IMG/VR virus record: IMGVR_UViG_3300030329_005675 | Span: 1-32,189 of that record | DNA from: a virus | Direction: 5' to 3' (one strand) | DNA: 32,189 nt | Shown here: positions 16,663 through 24,886 of the stretch, piece by piece | Position numbering within the stretch: position 1 is the first letter of the stretch | Layout of the letters: each line of letters begins with the position of its first letter | Translations under genes and position numbers: made by a program | The notes under the pieces: model-generated | What the model saw: the letters and a program-made list of their open reading frames with translations, nothing else | What the model was told of the DNA's origin: nothing | The model's database searches: none

Positions 16663-19600
16663 ATGCCATACGTAATAGAAAACAAAACCGGGCGTCAGCG
16701 ATATATAGGTGCTGATCTACTGCAAAGCGCGTTGGACTCTGGTGGGTTTTCTCTTGCGGAAAACCAGCAGATCTTAATGGACAACGGAGAGGGCTCTATC
16801 GTCAAGGTGTCCTCAGGCGACTACAGCAGCGTGGTGGATAAGGGTGGAAGACCGCTTACGTCCGATGAGCGAATGACTGTAGGCGAAAACCTCATGAAAG
16901 AGGCTCGCTACAATACACCCGAGCAAAGACTTAAGGCAGGCACCCTTGGTGCTGCCAGAGGACTTACGCTTGGGCTGAGTGACGTCATTCTTGAGGGCGG
17001 AGATGTCCTTCCGGTTGTTGTTGATGAGCAAGAAAGAAAGGCCCTTGAATACTTTAATCAAGCCGAATCTCTAGCAGGAGAGGCCCTGGGTATGGGGGCG
17101 GGGCTCATCGCCACAGGAGGACTAGGCGCAGTTGCAAAGGGCGGCGCCGTGGCCGCGAAGGGGGCAAGCTCACTTGGGGCACTTCGGCATGCGGCCAGCC
17201 CCTTAATGGCGGCGGCAAAGTATACGCCAGCGGGCGCAGTTGGTGCAGTGGGCCGAATGGCCTCTGAGAAAACCGCTAAGCTGATTGCAAAGAAAGTTGG
17301 GGCCAGTGGCCTAGCTGGCAGTCCAGTGGCCCTTAGGGCGGCAACAACAGTGGCTCCGTTGGCCGTGCAGGGTGCTGTTGAAGAAGCCCTTATTGGTGGA
17401 GCACAGGCAGCTGCCGAGTTTGATTATGATGGCAATGCGAGCGACTGGGCTTCGGCTGTTAGGGCTGCGGGAATTGGTGGTGCTCTTGGTGGTACCCTTG
17501 GCGGCACTATTGCGCTGGCTCCTGGCGCAATGGATTACGGCGTGGCCCTTTTCAAGAAAGGCATCCAGCCAATACCTGCAAGTCTCTCCTCAAAAACCAA
17601 TAATGTGGTTGATAGGGTAGCCAGGAGGCTTTCAAACGCTGACGCAAAAACCGTAAAAGAAACAATCGAGGGAAGTGCCTATACTCCTGGTGATATCAAG
17701 AGGGTAATTGACGAAGAAGGCGCGCTCACCGCTCAGTCACCGGACGTGCTCGCTCCTCAGCTTGAGGAAATTGCCACAACTGGCCCCCGGTCAATTAATG
17801 ATTTATTTTTCAGTCTTGATAACGGCATAAGAAAACAGACTGTAGACAAGATTAGGCCAGAGTCTAAGTCATTTGGCGAACTGAAAAAGAGCTTTGACCA
17901 AGATGCATTTCAAGAAGCGTATATCCGGTTTGACTCAGAGCTTGGTGATATAGCTAAAAATACTGATCGATACCTTGCCAAGTCCATGAAGAGCGATTCG
18001 GCCCCATCAACCGTATTAGGGCACGAGCTTAAGAAGCTTCATGAGATCCTTCTTCCTACCCCCGAGGCGTATGATCGCATTGTTCGAGACCTGGCCAAAT
18101 CATCCCGAGTTGCAGTGTCGCGCCTTAGGGAAAGTAGTTACCTTGGGCCACTAACAGAATCGGTCGATAGCATTCTTGATGCAAACCCCAATCTTCCGTC
18201 ACACCTTGCGGACGTTCTTGTTGATGTTAACGAGAAAACAAGAAACTTCATTTATAACAATATAGGCAAAGGAAGGAAGGACGCCGGGGAGTTGTTCGCC
18301 CCAACAAGGGAATATTTTCAAGGCGCCCTACTTGATCGGTCACTGTTCGGAGAAGCTGCTGATTTTTACGACGAAGTAAATACGGTTTACAAAGATTACG
18401 CCAGAGCGAAGTATGAGGTACGCAAGAAGCTACCCGACGATATGAACGCTGAGGCTGCTCGTGACCTTCTCGAAAGGGCAGAGGCAGGCGATAGCGATGC
18501 GCTGAAGACCGTTGCTAACTATAAAATATTATCAGAGGCGACTGATAAATATGCACAGCGAGTTTTAGACCTAACCAAGCAAAACCCACAGAGCTACACT
18601 GACCCAATCCAAAGAAATATTAAGGCGTATAATTCACTTGAAAACATTGAAGAGGTTTCGGGGCTTATAAAAACCCTAAGCCCAACAAAACAAAGCGGCT
18701 ACATTTCAAGCGTTGCGGACGGAGTTAAGGAGGTTGCTGGCGCGAAGGTTTCCGGGATGACAAGGGACGGCCTTCGGGGATTTATGGCAATGCTGGCGCT
18801 TGGAGATCCTACTGCTGGCAGCGTCGTTGCTGCGGGCGCCGCCGCAAACTTATCACGGTCTGTGGCGAGAGCTTTTCGCGACCCCTATAAGCAACTGAGC
18901 CGATTAGCCAGGATTGAAGAACTCAAAAGGCAAGCCGAGAATAAATTCAAATCAAGTGTAAACCAGGTTGTAAAAAGTATCGGTAAGGACGGGCAGAATG
19001 TGGAGCAATCCATGAGAATCGCACACAAGTCCGCCCGTGTGTTTATGTCCGAGCTTGCGCGAACAGTTGCCCCAGAGCAATTTGGATATATAGAAACAGA
19101 AGGGGACAGCAAAGAGAGGTCCCTGGAAAAAAGAGCATTCGCCTCACTCAGCACCCTGGCTGCTGACCCGGCGCTACTTGAGTCAAAGATAGACGAGAAA
19201 ATAGGTAACTTTGAGAGGTCCCCCCAGCTAAGGGAGGCGACCAAGTCTCAGGTAAGGTCCTCCATCCTGGCTATAAACCTAATGAAGCCCAAGGAGATAC
19301 TTGTAAAGATTGACCCACTAACAGGGGCCCAGACAGTGACAGGCCCAGACTATGCTTTCGATAAGATGAATCAGCTTTACGCCGTATGCCAAAACCCACT
19401 AAAGGTTGTTAGCTCCGCGGCTGAAGCAAAGACATTAACCAGGGAAATGTCCTCTGCCTTCAAGACATTACACCCGCACGCATACACCAGTTTTGTTTCC
19501 AGCGTCCAAGAATCATTGTTAGGTAAAAAGGGTAGCAATAAAACCAAATACTCTGATAGGCTTATGTTGTCTACATTGTTCGATATTCCAATGGAGGCGT

Positions 19601-19749
19601 CGGTTACCGCTCCAATGATGACTACCTTGCAGGCAGCTTATCAGGAGGAAGCGCAGCCCGAGCCGAGACCACAGAGAGGCTTAGCCTCTCTTAAATCTCA
19701 AGTTACAAATACCATGACCCCATCACAGAGGGCCATGCAGACGACTTAA
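16663..19749 (+). CDS. Large internal virion / ejection protein
   Basis: 1028 residues. A short conserved-looking N-terminus (MPYVIENKTGRQRYIGADLL) is followed by a long Gly/Ala-rich hydrophobic region (about 138-295, several possible membrane-spanning stretches), long charged helices, a second hydrophobic block (about 705-732, MAMLALGDPTAGSVVAAGAA) and a C-terminal helical region with a Gln/Pro/Arg-rich end. Size and alternation match the largest ejection protein of a podovirus core, which inserts into the host envelope. I see no lytic transglycosylase motif (no clear E-S-x-x-n or goose-lysozyme pattern). It ends just before a new, strong RBS. Confidence 0.65.
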   Translation: MPYVIENKTGRQRYIGADLLQSALDSGGFSLAENQQILMDNGEGSIVKVSSGDYSSVVDKGGRPLTSDERMTVGENLMKEARYNTPEQRLKAGTLGAARGLTLGLSDVILEGGDVLPVVVDEQERKALEYFNQAESLAGEALGMGAGLIATGGLGAVAKGGAVAAKGASSLGALRHAASPLMAAAKYTPAGAVGAVGRMASEKTAKLIAKKVGASGLAGSPVALRAATTVAPLAVQGAVEEALIGGAQAAAEFDYDGNASDWASAVRAAGIGGALGGTLGGTIALAPGAMDYGVALFKKGIQPIPASLSSKTNNVVDRVARRLSNADAKTVKETIEGSAYTPGDIKRVIDEEGALTAQSPDVLAPQLEEIATTGPRSINDLFFSLDNGIRKQTVDKIRPESKSFGELKKSFDQDAFQEAYIRFDSELGDIAKNTDRYLAKSMKSDSAPSTVLGHELKKLHEILLPTPEAYDRIVRDLAKSSRVAVSRLRESSYLGPLTESVDSILDANPNLPSHLADVLVDVNEKTRNFIYNNIGKGRKDAGELFAPTREYFQGALLDRSLFGEAADFYDEVNTVYKDYARAKYEVRKKLPDDMNAEAARDLLERAEAGDSDALKTVANYKILSEATDKYAQRVLDLTKQNPQSYTDPIQRNIKAYNSLENIEEVSGLIKTLSPTKQSGYISSVADGVKEVAGAKVSGMTRDGLRGFMAMLALGDPTAGSVVAAGAAANLSRSVARAFRDPYKQLSRLARIEELKRQAENKFKSSVNQVVKSIGKDGQNVEQSMRIAHKSARVFMSELARTVAPEQFGYIETEGDSKERSLEKRAFASLSTLAADPALLESKIDEKIGNFERSPQLREATKSQVRSSILAINLMKPKEILVKIDPLTGAQTVTGPDYAFDKMNQLYAVCQNPLKVVSSAAEAKTLTREMSSAFKTLHPHAYTSFVSSVQESLLGKKGSNKTKYSDRLMLSTLFDIPMEASVTAPMMTTLQAAYQEEAQPEPRPQRGLASLKSQVTNTMTPSQRAMQTT

Positions 19750-19798
19750 CCGCTTGGGATGAAGATATGTCCCGCCATTGTGCCATAGGAGGTTAATC

Positions 19799-20125
19799 AT
19801 GCGCACGATATCCTACAAGAAGACCTTAGCCAATGCCACGCTTACAGAAGAGGATGCTTTTGACCTTAAGGTTCAGCAGCAATACGGCTCTGCTTTTGTC
19901 ATGTTCACTGACTCTACCAACGTCATTGTGACGCTTTATTATGTATACACGGACAAGGATGGGAACGAAAACGACCTCATGGCACTAACAACTCAAAACC
20001 TAACGCAAAACGTTGGGACAGTTGTCAGCTTCCCCTGGAAGGCGGGCCACATACGGGCAACTGTAAAGGCAGATTCAACCATGAGTGGCGGAACACTGCG
20101 TATTGACGCATCCACTAGCAACTAA
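19799..20125 (+). CDS. Small beta-rich structural protein before the fibre
   Basis: 108 residues from ATG 19799 behind AGGAGGTTAATC; a GTG seven codons earlier lacks an RBS at the right place. It is beta-strand-rich (FVMFTDSTNVIVTLYYVYTD; HIRATVKADSTMSGGTLRID) and resembles the small accessory proteins next to phage tail fibres. Family unknown. It starts a new high-translation segment, together with the fibre and downstream genes each preceded by AAGGAG or AGGAG. It could be a fibre-adaptor, fibre-cap or virion decoration protein. Confidence 0.7.
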   Translation: MRTISYKKTLANATLTEEDAFDLKVQQQYGSAFVMFTDSTNVIVTLYYVYTDKDGNENDLMALTTQNLTQNVGTVVSFPWKAGHIRATVKADSTMSGGTLRIDASTSN

Positions 20126-20136
20126 GGAGTCAAGTC

Positions 20137-21846
20137 ATGGCAGACGCTAATATTATTGTCATCGGCGGTAATGCTGATGACCAAGACCACGATATCCCTG
20201 ATAATACAGATCCAGCATGGCGAGTTCATCAAGGCGCTACGGATTATATTGTAGTAGATACAACCAACAGCTCTGAGAAGGTTGAACTATGCGGAAGTGG
20301 TACTGGGACCGTTGTCGCCAACAACGCCATTGTGGTGCAAAAAGCAGACAATACCGCAGAATTCCGAGTTCAGAACTCCGGGTCGATTAGATCCAGCGGT
20401 ATGGGCCTTGGGAGTGATGACGATATCTTAAGGCTTTTCGCGGATGATGATGCGCAAGGAACCAATAGCGCGATTGTGTTTCACGTTGATGGTTCCGAAC
20501 ACATGAGGATCGACGACGCTGGCGATGTCGGGATTGGGACGACGAACCCAACGTCCCCACTTCACGTCAAAGTCACTGATGACTCATCTAAGTGGCTTAC
20601 TAAAATTGAGGCGGACGGAACCACGCAGAACGCGCTGAAGGTTATTGTTGATGGGTCATCGGGAACCGGCGTTAGCTTTGAACAGGGCGGCAATTATAGC
20701 GTATGGATGAATAATGGTCGTGTCGGATTTGGGACATCCTCTCCTGATGACACCAAGCTCCATCTTGCTAGAGCGGGAACAGCCAAAGGCACTGTAAATT
20801 TTCTTACAATCGAAAACACCGTTAATGCTTCAGACATGGACGGCACCGGGTCGGCTGTTAACTTCAAGCAATATTATTATGATGCTGGCAGCCCTGCCGC
20901 TGACGACTCCGCTAAAATCACAGTTGCAACAGAAACTGACTGGACATCAACGGCCAGCACCCGCGATTCGAGGATGACTTTTGAAACCTCTGATGGCGGA
21001 ACTCTTGGCGAAAAGATGCGGATTACGTCTTCTGGCGTCAACATGGTCAACACGGGTACTGTGGGGACCGGTGCCGTTGCCATAGGCAATGGTTCATCGG
21101 CGGCTGGAACTTATGCAATCACAGTAGGTAGACTTTCAACGGCTACTGGAACCGCTTCGGTGACTGTGGGTAATGGTTCATCGACGAACACGAAGTCGAT
21201 GGTTTTTAGCCCCGACAACGGGTATTCTTCTGGTGCTAACGCTCAGGCAATCGGTTATAGTTCTCGCGCCTTGCAAAGTTATGAGCAGTCCTTTGTTGGC
21301 GCAAATTACGACAGCAAGAACGCAGCAGCTTTAAGGAAGTTTGTTGTTGGCCAATGCCAGACAACCGACGGAACAACCACAACAATGCTCAATGCGGAGG
21401 CGGGCGGATCAACCGCCATGACTGTGAACACAACAAACTCAAGCTCAACGGATAAATCAAGCATTAGCTTTTTCAAAGTTAGGGTAATGTCCTCCGTGAC
21501 TAGCGCCGGTGGCACTGGGTTTGCTGTGGGTGACTTTCTTTGCAGAGAGTATGATCTAGCGATTTACTTTAAATACTCTTCGTCTGCATCAACTATTGCT
21601 ATGTATAGCGATGCAGCGGGAACAACGATTGCAAGTGCAGCAACCCTTTACGCTGCCCGTTCAAACGTTAGAGCTAGCAATAGCACCATCTCACACGCCA
21701 CAAATGGGATTGTTGATGCAATCACACTGACAACATCCAACAGTGCTGAAAGAGGATCTTGGCAGTTTACGGTGGACTCAGCCGATACCGGCGCGACAAT
21801 TAGACACACATGCCACGTTGATCAGGTTGATCAAATTCTGGCCTAG
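20137..21846 (+). CDS. Tail fibre / receptor-binding protein
   Basis: 569 residues. It carries fibre-shaft repeats VGIGTTNPTSPLHV (131-144) and VGFGTSSPDDTKLHL (196-210), each ending in the typical P-x-LHL/V turn, an 'EKMRITSSG' strand (about 293) and a YadA-like left-handed roll segment (AVAIGNGSS...AITVG...SVTVGNGSS, about 310-345; QAIGYSSRALQSYEQSFVG about 370-388). The C-terminus is Ser/Thr-rich and ends HVDQVDQILA, with no S74 chaperone. Proteins with these repeats are usually trimeric fibres whose tip contacts the host receptor. The AAGGAG RBS is strong. The S74-like domain missing here occurs instead on the 14201-15262 protein. Confidence 0.88.
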   Translation: MADANIIVIGGNADDQDHDIPDNTDPAWRVHQGATDYIVVDTTNSSEKVELCGSGTGTVVANNAIVVQKADNTAEFRVQNSGSIRSSGMGLGSDDDILRLFADDDAQGTNSAIVFHVDGSEHMRIDDAGDVGIGTTNPTSPLHVKVTDDSSKWLTKIEADGTTQNALKVIVDGSSGTGVSFEQGGNYSVWMNNGRVGFGTSSPDDTKLHLARAGTAKGTVNFLTIENTVNASDMDGTGSAVNFKQYYYDAGSPAADDSAKITVATETDWTSTASTRDSRMTFETSDGGTLGEKMRITSSGVNMVNTGTVGTGAVAIGNGSSAAGTYAITVGRLSTATGTASVTVGNGSSTNTKSMVFSPDNGYSSGANAQAIGYSSRALQSYEQSFVGANYDSKNAAALRKFVVGQCQTTDGTTTTMLNAEAGGSTAMTVNTTNSSSTDKSSISFFKVRVMSSVTSAGGTGFAVGDFLCREYDLAIYFKYSSSASTIAMYSDAAGTTIASAATLYAARSNVRASNSTISHATNGIVDAITLTTSNSAERGSWQFTVDSADTGATIRHTCHVDQVDQILA

Positions 21847-21858
21847 GAGAATTGAATA

Positions 21859-22212
21859 ATGGCAGCTAAATGGACAATTAATCAGTGTGATGACTACAAG
21901 CAGAAAGACGGCCACTCTAAGGTTATCTTTAATCTGCATTGGAGTTGTTCCGACGATAGAGAATACCCTAACCCGGAAGGGGGAGACCCCCTTGTTGCGC
22001 ACGGAAGCGTGTACGGAACATGCGCCGTAAGCACAGACGACATTCAAGACTTTACCCCATATGACGAAGTAACCGAGGCAATGGCTCTTAGCTGGCTTTT
22101 CTCGGTCATGACCGTTGAGCAAAAAGCCGGGTGTGAGGCCAGTGTTGAAAAGCAAATAGCGGACAAGATTGACCCACCAACAGAGTCGGGGCTACCTTGG
22201 GCTAGCGAATGA
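21859..22212 (+). CDS. Small conserved phage protein downstream of the fibre
   Basis: 117 residues with a tryptophan-containing start (KWTINQCDDYKQKDGHSKVI), a beta-rich body (FNLHWSCSD...YGTCAVSTDD), an acidic helix (YDEVTEAMALSWLFSVMT) and a final GLPWASE. The helix-then-GLPW end is a pattern I associate with small proteins of unknown role encoded after fibre genes in marine phages; I cannot verify the family here. Strong AGGAG RBS. Its stop overlaps the next start (ATGA), so it is coupled to the lysis cassette. Confidence 0.75.
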   Translation: MAAKWTINQCDDYKQKDGHSKVIFNLHWSCSDDREYPNPEGGDPLVAHGSVYGTCAVSTDDIQDFTPYDEVTEAMALSWLFSVMTVEQKAGCEASVEKQIADKIDPPTESGLPWASE

Positions 22213-22514
22213 TAGAGAACATCGGTGAGGTTGGGGCAACAGGGGTTTTGGCCGCTGTATGCTTCGCCTTGCTCGATTTCTTAAAGAATCACCTAAAAGA
22301 CGCTAAGGCAAAAAAGAACGGCGGGACAACCTACACTCGTCTAGCTCTTATCGAAGAAGCCCAGCGCGACCTAGAAGTAGCAATAAAAGATAATCAGGAT
22401 AAGCTACAAAGCTTTCATCGGGACTTTTGCGAATTCAGAGAAGAAGTTCGCGTTAACACTGCGGTGCAGAAGGCGAAAGCCGAAGCGCTCAGGGAGCTAA
22501 GAAATGAGCAATGA
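22209..22514 (+). CDS. One-TM, coiled-coil membrane protein (lysis cassette)
   Basis: 101 residues with an N-terminal hydrophobic helix (VGATGVLAAVCFALLDFL, about 8-25), a basic stretch (KNHLKDAKAKKNGG), then a long acidic/basic coiled coil to the end. The layout suits an inner-membrane lysis protein (holin accessory or inner spanin), but there is no motif to choose between them. It overlaps its upstream neighbour by an ATGA junction and the holin-like gene by 11 bases, a strong sign of coordinated translation in a lysis block. Confidence 0.6.
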   Translation: MIENIGEVGATGVLAAVCFALLDFLKNHLKDAKAKKNGGTTYTRLALIEEAQRDLEVAIKDNQDKLQSFHRDFCEFREEVRVNTAVQKAKAEALRELRNEQ

Positions 22515-22746
22515 AGGAAAGAAAACGTCAGAAGCTAAGCAATCCACTCTCGTTATTTTGTTGTCCACACTGCTACCAGCTACAGCCCTGGTTCTTGATA
22601 ACCTTGTTGGGAACGGCGTTATTAACGGAACATGGGCTATGGTTGCGGGTCTTGTATCTGCTGGCATTGCCAGCGCTGGTTATAGCTATTCTAGAGGAAA
22701 GGTAAAGGCAGCTGAGGCTATCGCTGAAGTAGCAAAAAAAAAGTAA
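22504..22746 (+). CDS. Holin-like two-TM protein
   Basis: 80 residues with two hydrophobic helices (about 15-34 and 44-62) separated by a short turn (DNLVGNGVINGT), and a charged C-terminus ending EVAKKK. Small size, two helices and a charged tail match class II holins, which permeabilise the inner membrane so the endolysin can act. The reading frame ends GCA AAA AAA AAG TAA. The heptamer A AAA AAG (22737-22743) is in the phase of a -1 slippery site, and the -1 frame stays open for 81 more codons, so a longer isoform is possible. It overlaps the preceding gene by 11 bases. Confidence 0.75.
   Translation: MSNEGKKTSEAKQSTLVILLSTLLPATALVLDNLVGNGVINGTWAMVAGLVSAGIASAGYSYSRGKVKAAEAIAEVAKKK
22734..22743 (+). 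other. A9-G run containing a -1 slippery heptamer
   Basis: Nine A residues (22734-22742) followed by G. In the holin frame the last seven bases (22737-22743) read A AAA AAG, then TAA. This is the same heptamer and phase as the E. coli dnaX -1 frameshift site. No obvious downstream pseudoknot is visible. An SD-like AGAGGAAAGG is about 30-40 bases upstream, further than is ideal. Confidence 0.6.
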
Positions 22747-22988
22747 CGGGATTAGTCAATGAAGGATTCAGAGAGTCAGTCGCTCGCAAAATCGATCTTA
22801 ATCCAAGCAACACTATGTTGCTCGGTTTACGGGCTGCTGACGACTGGTCTCTTGATAACGGAATGCTTCAAGCTGAAGCGTTCGTTGAAGCGAACGTTAA
22901 TATCAATGATGAAATAAAACTATTTGCTGAGGCCTCAGCCAACACTGAGTCCTGGCAAGCCATAACGGGGATAAAAATTGACTTTTAA
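22743..22988 (+). CDS. Open -1 frame after the holin-like gene (frameshift product)
   Basis: 81 sense codons in the -1 frame, read from GTA at 22743 and ending at TAA 22986-22988; fused to the holin-like protein this gives 161 residues. First codon positions are rich in G and A, unlike the competing frame. The peptide (KIDLNPSNTMLLGLRAADD; QAEAFVEANVNINDEIKLFA; ITGIKIDF) shows alternating polar/hydrophobic strands and a final aromatic residue, like a small beta-meander. No ATG, GTG or TTG occurs before ATG 22815, so normal initiation would make only the last 57 residues. Independent translation from 22815, or a homopolymer-length error, are the alternatives. Confidence 0.5.
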   Translation, partial: VTGLVNEGFRESVARKIDLNPSNTMLLGLRAADDWSLDNGMLQAEAFVEANVNINDEIKLFAEASANTESWQAITGIKIDF

Positions 22989-23002
22989 AATAGGGGCAGC
23001 CA

Positions 23003-23746
23003 ATGGGGAGTCGGCTTACTCGTGTCGCGTTTCTGCCAGACACGCACGTTCCGTTTCACTCGAAAGCGGCCCTACAGATAGCAACCAATGCAATCCGTAG
23101 GTTCGCGCCAGATATCTTAGTCGTCCTAGGCGACTTCGCAGACTTTTATTCAGTTTCATTTCACGACAAATCTCCAGACCGATCGATACACCTTAAAGCC
23201 GAAATCAAAGAAGTTCGAAAGCATCTTTCAAAATTTGAAGCAATGCCTATCAAGCGAAAGATATTTTTGATGGGCAACCATGAGTATCGACTTCAAAGAT
23301 ACCTAACAAACAAAGCGCCTGAGCTTTTTGGTTTGGTCGATGCGCACGAACTATTCAAGCTAGAGGAAAATGATTGGGAATGGGTACCGTATCGTAGAAG
23401 CGTCATACTTTATAATGTGGCTGTATCTCATGACTTTGGCAGCTCCGGTGCGAATGCCGCAACTAAGGCAATGACAAAAATGGGCACTAGCGTTGTAATG
23501 GGGCACACTCACAGAATGTCTGTCACAAGCAGAAGCGACGCAGGGGGTAACTTGATTCAGGCTGCCATGTTTGGGTGGCTCGGAGATATCAGTGAAATAG
23601 GTTATGCCAACAGGCTTAGCGTTAGGAGCGATTGGCTACATGGGTTTGGTGTTGGCTATGTTTACAAGGGGGAGTTTGTAAAGATTTCGGCTATCCCCAT
23701 TATCGATGAATCTTACTGTATATTGGAAGGTGAGGTGGTGAGATGA
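23003..23746 (+). CDS. Calcineurin-like metallophosphoesterase
   Basis: 247 residues with the full metal-ligand series: LPDTHVPFH (D13, H15), VVLGDFADF (D44), MGNHEYR (N92, H93), SHDFG (H143) and VMGHTHR (H168, H170). Such enzymes use two metal ions to cut phosphomono- or diesters; the substrate (nucleotide, DNA end or host phosphoprotein) cannot be told from sequence. It lies inside the lysis/accessory cassette, with a GGGGCAGCC RBS and an ATGA overlap to the next gene. It is complete, so probably active. Confidence 0.9.
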   Translation: MGSRLTRVAFLPDTHVPFHSKAALQIATNAIRRFAPDILVVLGDFADFYSVSFHDKSPDRSIHLKAEIKEVRKHLSKFEAMPIKRKIFLMGNHEYRLQRYLTNKAPELFGLVDAHELFKLEENDWEWVPYRRSVILYNVAVSHDFGSSGANAATKAMTKMGTSVVMGHTHRMSVTSRSDAGGNLIQAAMFGWLGDISEIGYANRLSVRSDWLHGFGVGYVYKGEFVKISAIPIIDESYCILEGEVVR

Positions 23747-24015
23747 GGAGGATACCAAAGCAACTCACAATTGCGGGGCACACAATTGACGTTGAGTTTG
23801 ATGAACTTGATGAATGTTACGGGTTATTTGACCCGATGAAAATGAAGATAGTTATTAGCAATGACTCAACCAAGTCGATGCAATGGGAAACCTTTTGTCA
23901 TGAGCTAGTAGAAGCGATAAACTTTTTTGCAGAGGCAGACTTAGAACACAAGTCGATTCAGGTCTTTGGGCTCTTATTGGCTCAGTCACTTGCATCGTTT
24001 AAACATAAAAAATGA
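23743..24015 (+). CDS. Zincin-like small phage protein
   Basis: 90 residues. The core WETFCHELVEAINFF carries H53-E54 and E57, followed by H69 in LEHKSIQVFGLLLAQSL. This resembles the HE-x-x-E...H zinc-site arrangement of small phage proteins whose helix carries HE(L/I)(I/V)EA. It may be a metallopeptidase-like or purely structural zinc protein. It overlaps the phosphoesterase by an ATGA junction, so the two are probably co-translated. Function unknown. Confidence 0.65.
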   Translation: MRRIPKQLTIAGHTIDVEFDELDECYGLFDPMKMKIVISNDSTKSMQWETFCHELVEAINFFAEADLEHKSIQVFGLLLAQSLASFKHKK

Positions 24016-24022
24016 GGAAGCT

Positions 24023-24256
24023 ATGGCGTACAGAAAAGGAAACGGAAGTAAGAAGAACTGGATTCAAGGGGTCAAGAAGACAATGAAGAAGAAGGGAACC
24101 GCCGGCGCTTTTTCAAAACAAGCCAAGCGCGCGAAAATGGGAACCGCTGCTTACGCGACTAAGGTTCTCAAGCCTGGCAGTAAGGCAAGTGCAACAACAA
24201 AAAAGAGAGCAACGCTTGCCAAGACCTTTGCTAAAATGCGGGCGAAAAAGCGATGA
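24023..24256 (+). CDS. Small highly basic protein
   Basis: 77 residues from ATG 24023 behind GAGGAAG; an upstream ATG in the same frame falls inside the previous gene and lacks an RBS. About a third of the residues are Lys/Arg (KKNWIQGVKKTMKKKGTAG, KATTKKRATLAKT, MRAKKR), with Ala/Ser/Thr in between, like histone-type or DNA-coating proteins. It could bind DNA, RNA or the peptidoglycan/membrane surface. The next gene starts four bases before its end, so the unit is tightly packed. Confidence 0.7.
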   Translation: MAYRKGNGSKKNWIQGVKKTMKKKGTAGAFSKQAKRAKMGTAAYATKVLKPGSKASATTKKRATLAKTFAKMRAKKR

Positions 24257-24678
24257 TAATTGATGACCAAAAATGGGTAGGGCAATACTTCCAAGCAAAA
24301 GAGTTTAAATGCCCATGCTGCGGAATAAACACGGTACACCCTCGACTGGTCTTGCGGCTCGATAAGATACGAGCAGAGATAGGCGTTCCTCTTCGGATAA
24401 GCAGTGGCGTAAGGTGTCCGTCTCATAATGCAAATGTGGGCGGTGCAAGTAACTCGTTCCATATGCCGAGAGACGGCGGAAAGGGATGGGCGGCAGACTT
24501 CACTTTCTCAAGCGCAGCCCTTAAGGTCCCCATAAATATAGTTAAGTTATACCTGGCAGCATGCGAACAATCGATAGCTAGTGGCGGCGTCATACTTTAC
24601 CCGACATGGGTTCATGTTGACGTGCGCCCAAAAAGATATCGATCAACCAAGAAATTCCCATGGCCTAGACTTGCCTAA
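24253..24678 (+). CDS. Endolysin, M15 peptidase (L-Ala-D-Glu / D-Ala-D-Ala type)
   Basis: 141 residues with the M15 zinc-peptidase signature: SSGVRCPSHN, SNSFHMPRDGGKGWAADF (H70, D82 as metal ligands) and TWVHVDVR (H121 as third ligand, D123 supporting). This is the phage endolysin/VanY-like group, which cuts peptide bonds in the peptidoglycan stem. No signal peptide or transmembrane segment, so release through a holin is expected, matching the upstream holin-like gene. The N-terminal EFKCPCCG cluster may add a metal site. It ends the main rightward block, just before a repeated control sequence. Confidence 0.92.
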   Translation: MIIDDQKWVGQYFQAKEFKCPCCGINTVHPRLVLRLDKIRAEIGVPLRISSGVRCPSHNANVGGASNSFHMPRDGGKGWAADFTFSSAALKVPINIVKLYLAACEQSIASGGVILYPTWVHVDVRPKRYRSTKKFPWPRLA

Positions 24679-24680
24679 GC

Positions 24681-24700
24681 GTCAAGTATGTGCAAGTATG
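24681..24700. promoter_or_regulatory. 10-bp phased repeat, site A
   Basis: GTCAAGTATG at 24681-24690 followed directly by TGCAAGTATG at 24691-24700, then TAGTCAAAC. Two other sites in the window (29023-29042 and 31791-31810) carry GTCAAG repeated at exactly the same 10-bp distance. A one-turn spacing suits cooperative protein binding on one face of DNA. Confidence 0.6.
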
Positions 24701-24730
24701 TAGTCAAACAACAAACAGGAGGCTACTAGT

Positions 24731-24886
24731 ATGTTGCTGTGTGATTTTCATAGAATTGTTGGCGCAAAGATTTTAAAAGAGCACGTGAACCGAGTAAAGG
24801 TTAAGTACTTTGACCCTGTGAAGGGAGAGGTCATTATGTGGATCGATAAGAGCGAGGTGCTCAAGATTTACAGATACGCTAGTTAA
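24731..24886 (+). CDS. Small protein gene with strong RBS
   Basis: 51 residues: an N-terminal helix (DFHRIVGAKILKEHV), a strand-turn-strand (RVKVKYFDPVKGEVIMWID) and a final KSEVLKIYRYAS. The ATG follows AACAACAAACAGGAGG, which combines a perfect Shine-Dalgarno with a version of the leader found before leftward genes. It is the last rightward gene and overlaps the last leftward gene (stop at 24879) by 8 bases, head to head at the 3' ends. Family unknown. The strong RBS and the upstream repeat at 24681-24700 suggest separately regulated expression. Confidence 0.75.
   Translation: MLLCDFHRIVGAKILKEHVNRVKVKYFDPVKGEVIMWIDKSEVLKIYRYAS

Noticed and set aside
22759-22917. A 52-codon ORF in the holin frame with a hydrophobic stretch (LCCSVYGLLTTGLLITE) and basic tail
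   Set aside because: It has no good RBS, first codon positions are less G-rich than in the overlapping -1 frame, and the other frame has better coding character. It could still be a small membrane protein, so the frameshift model is not certain.
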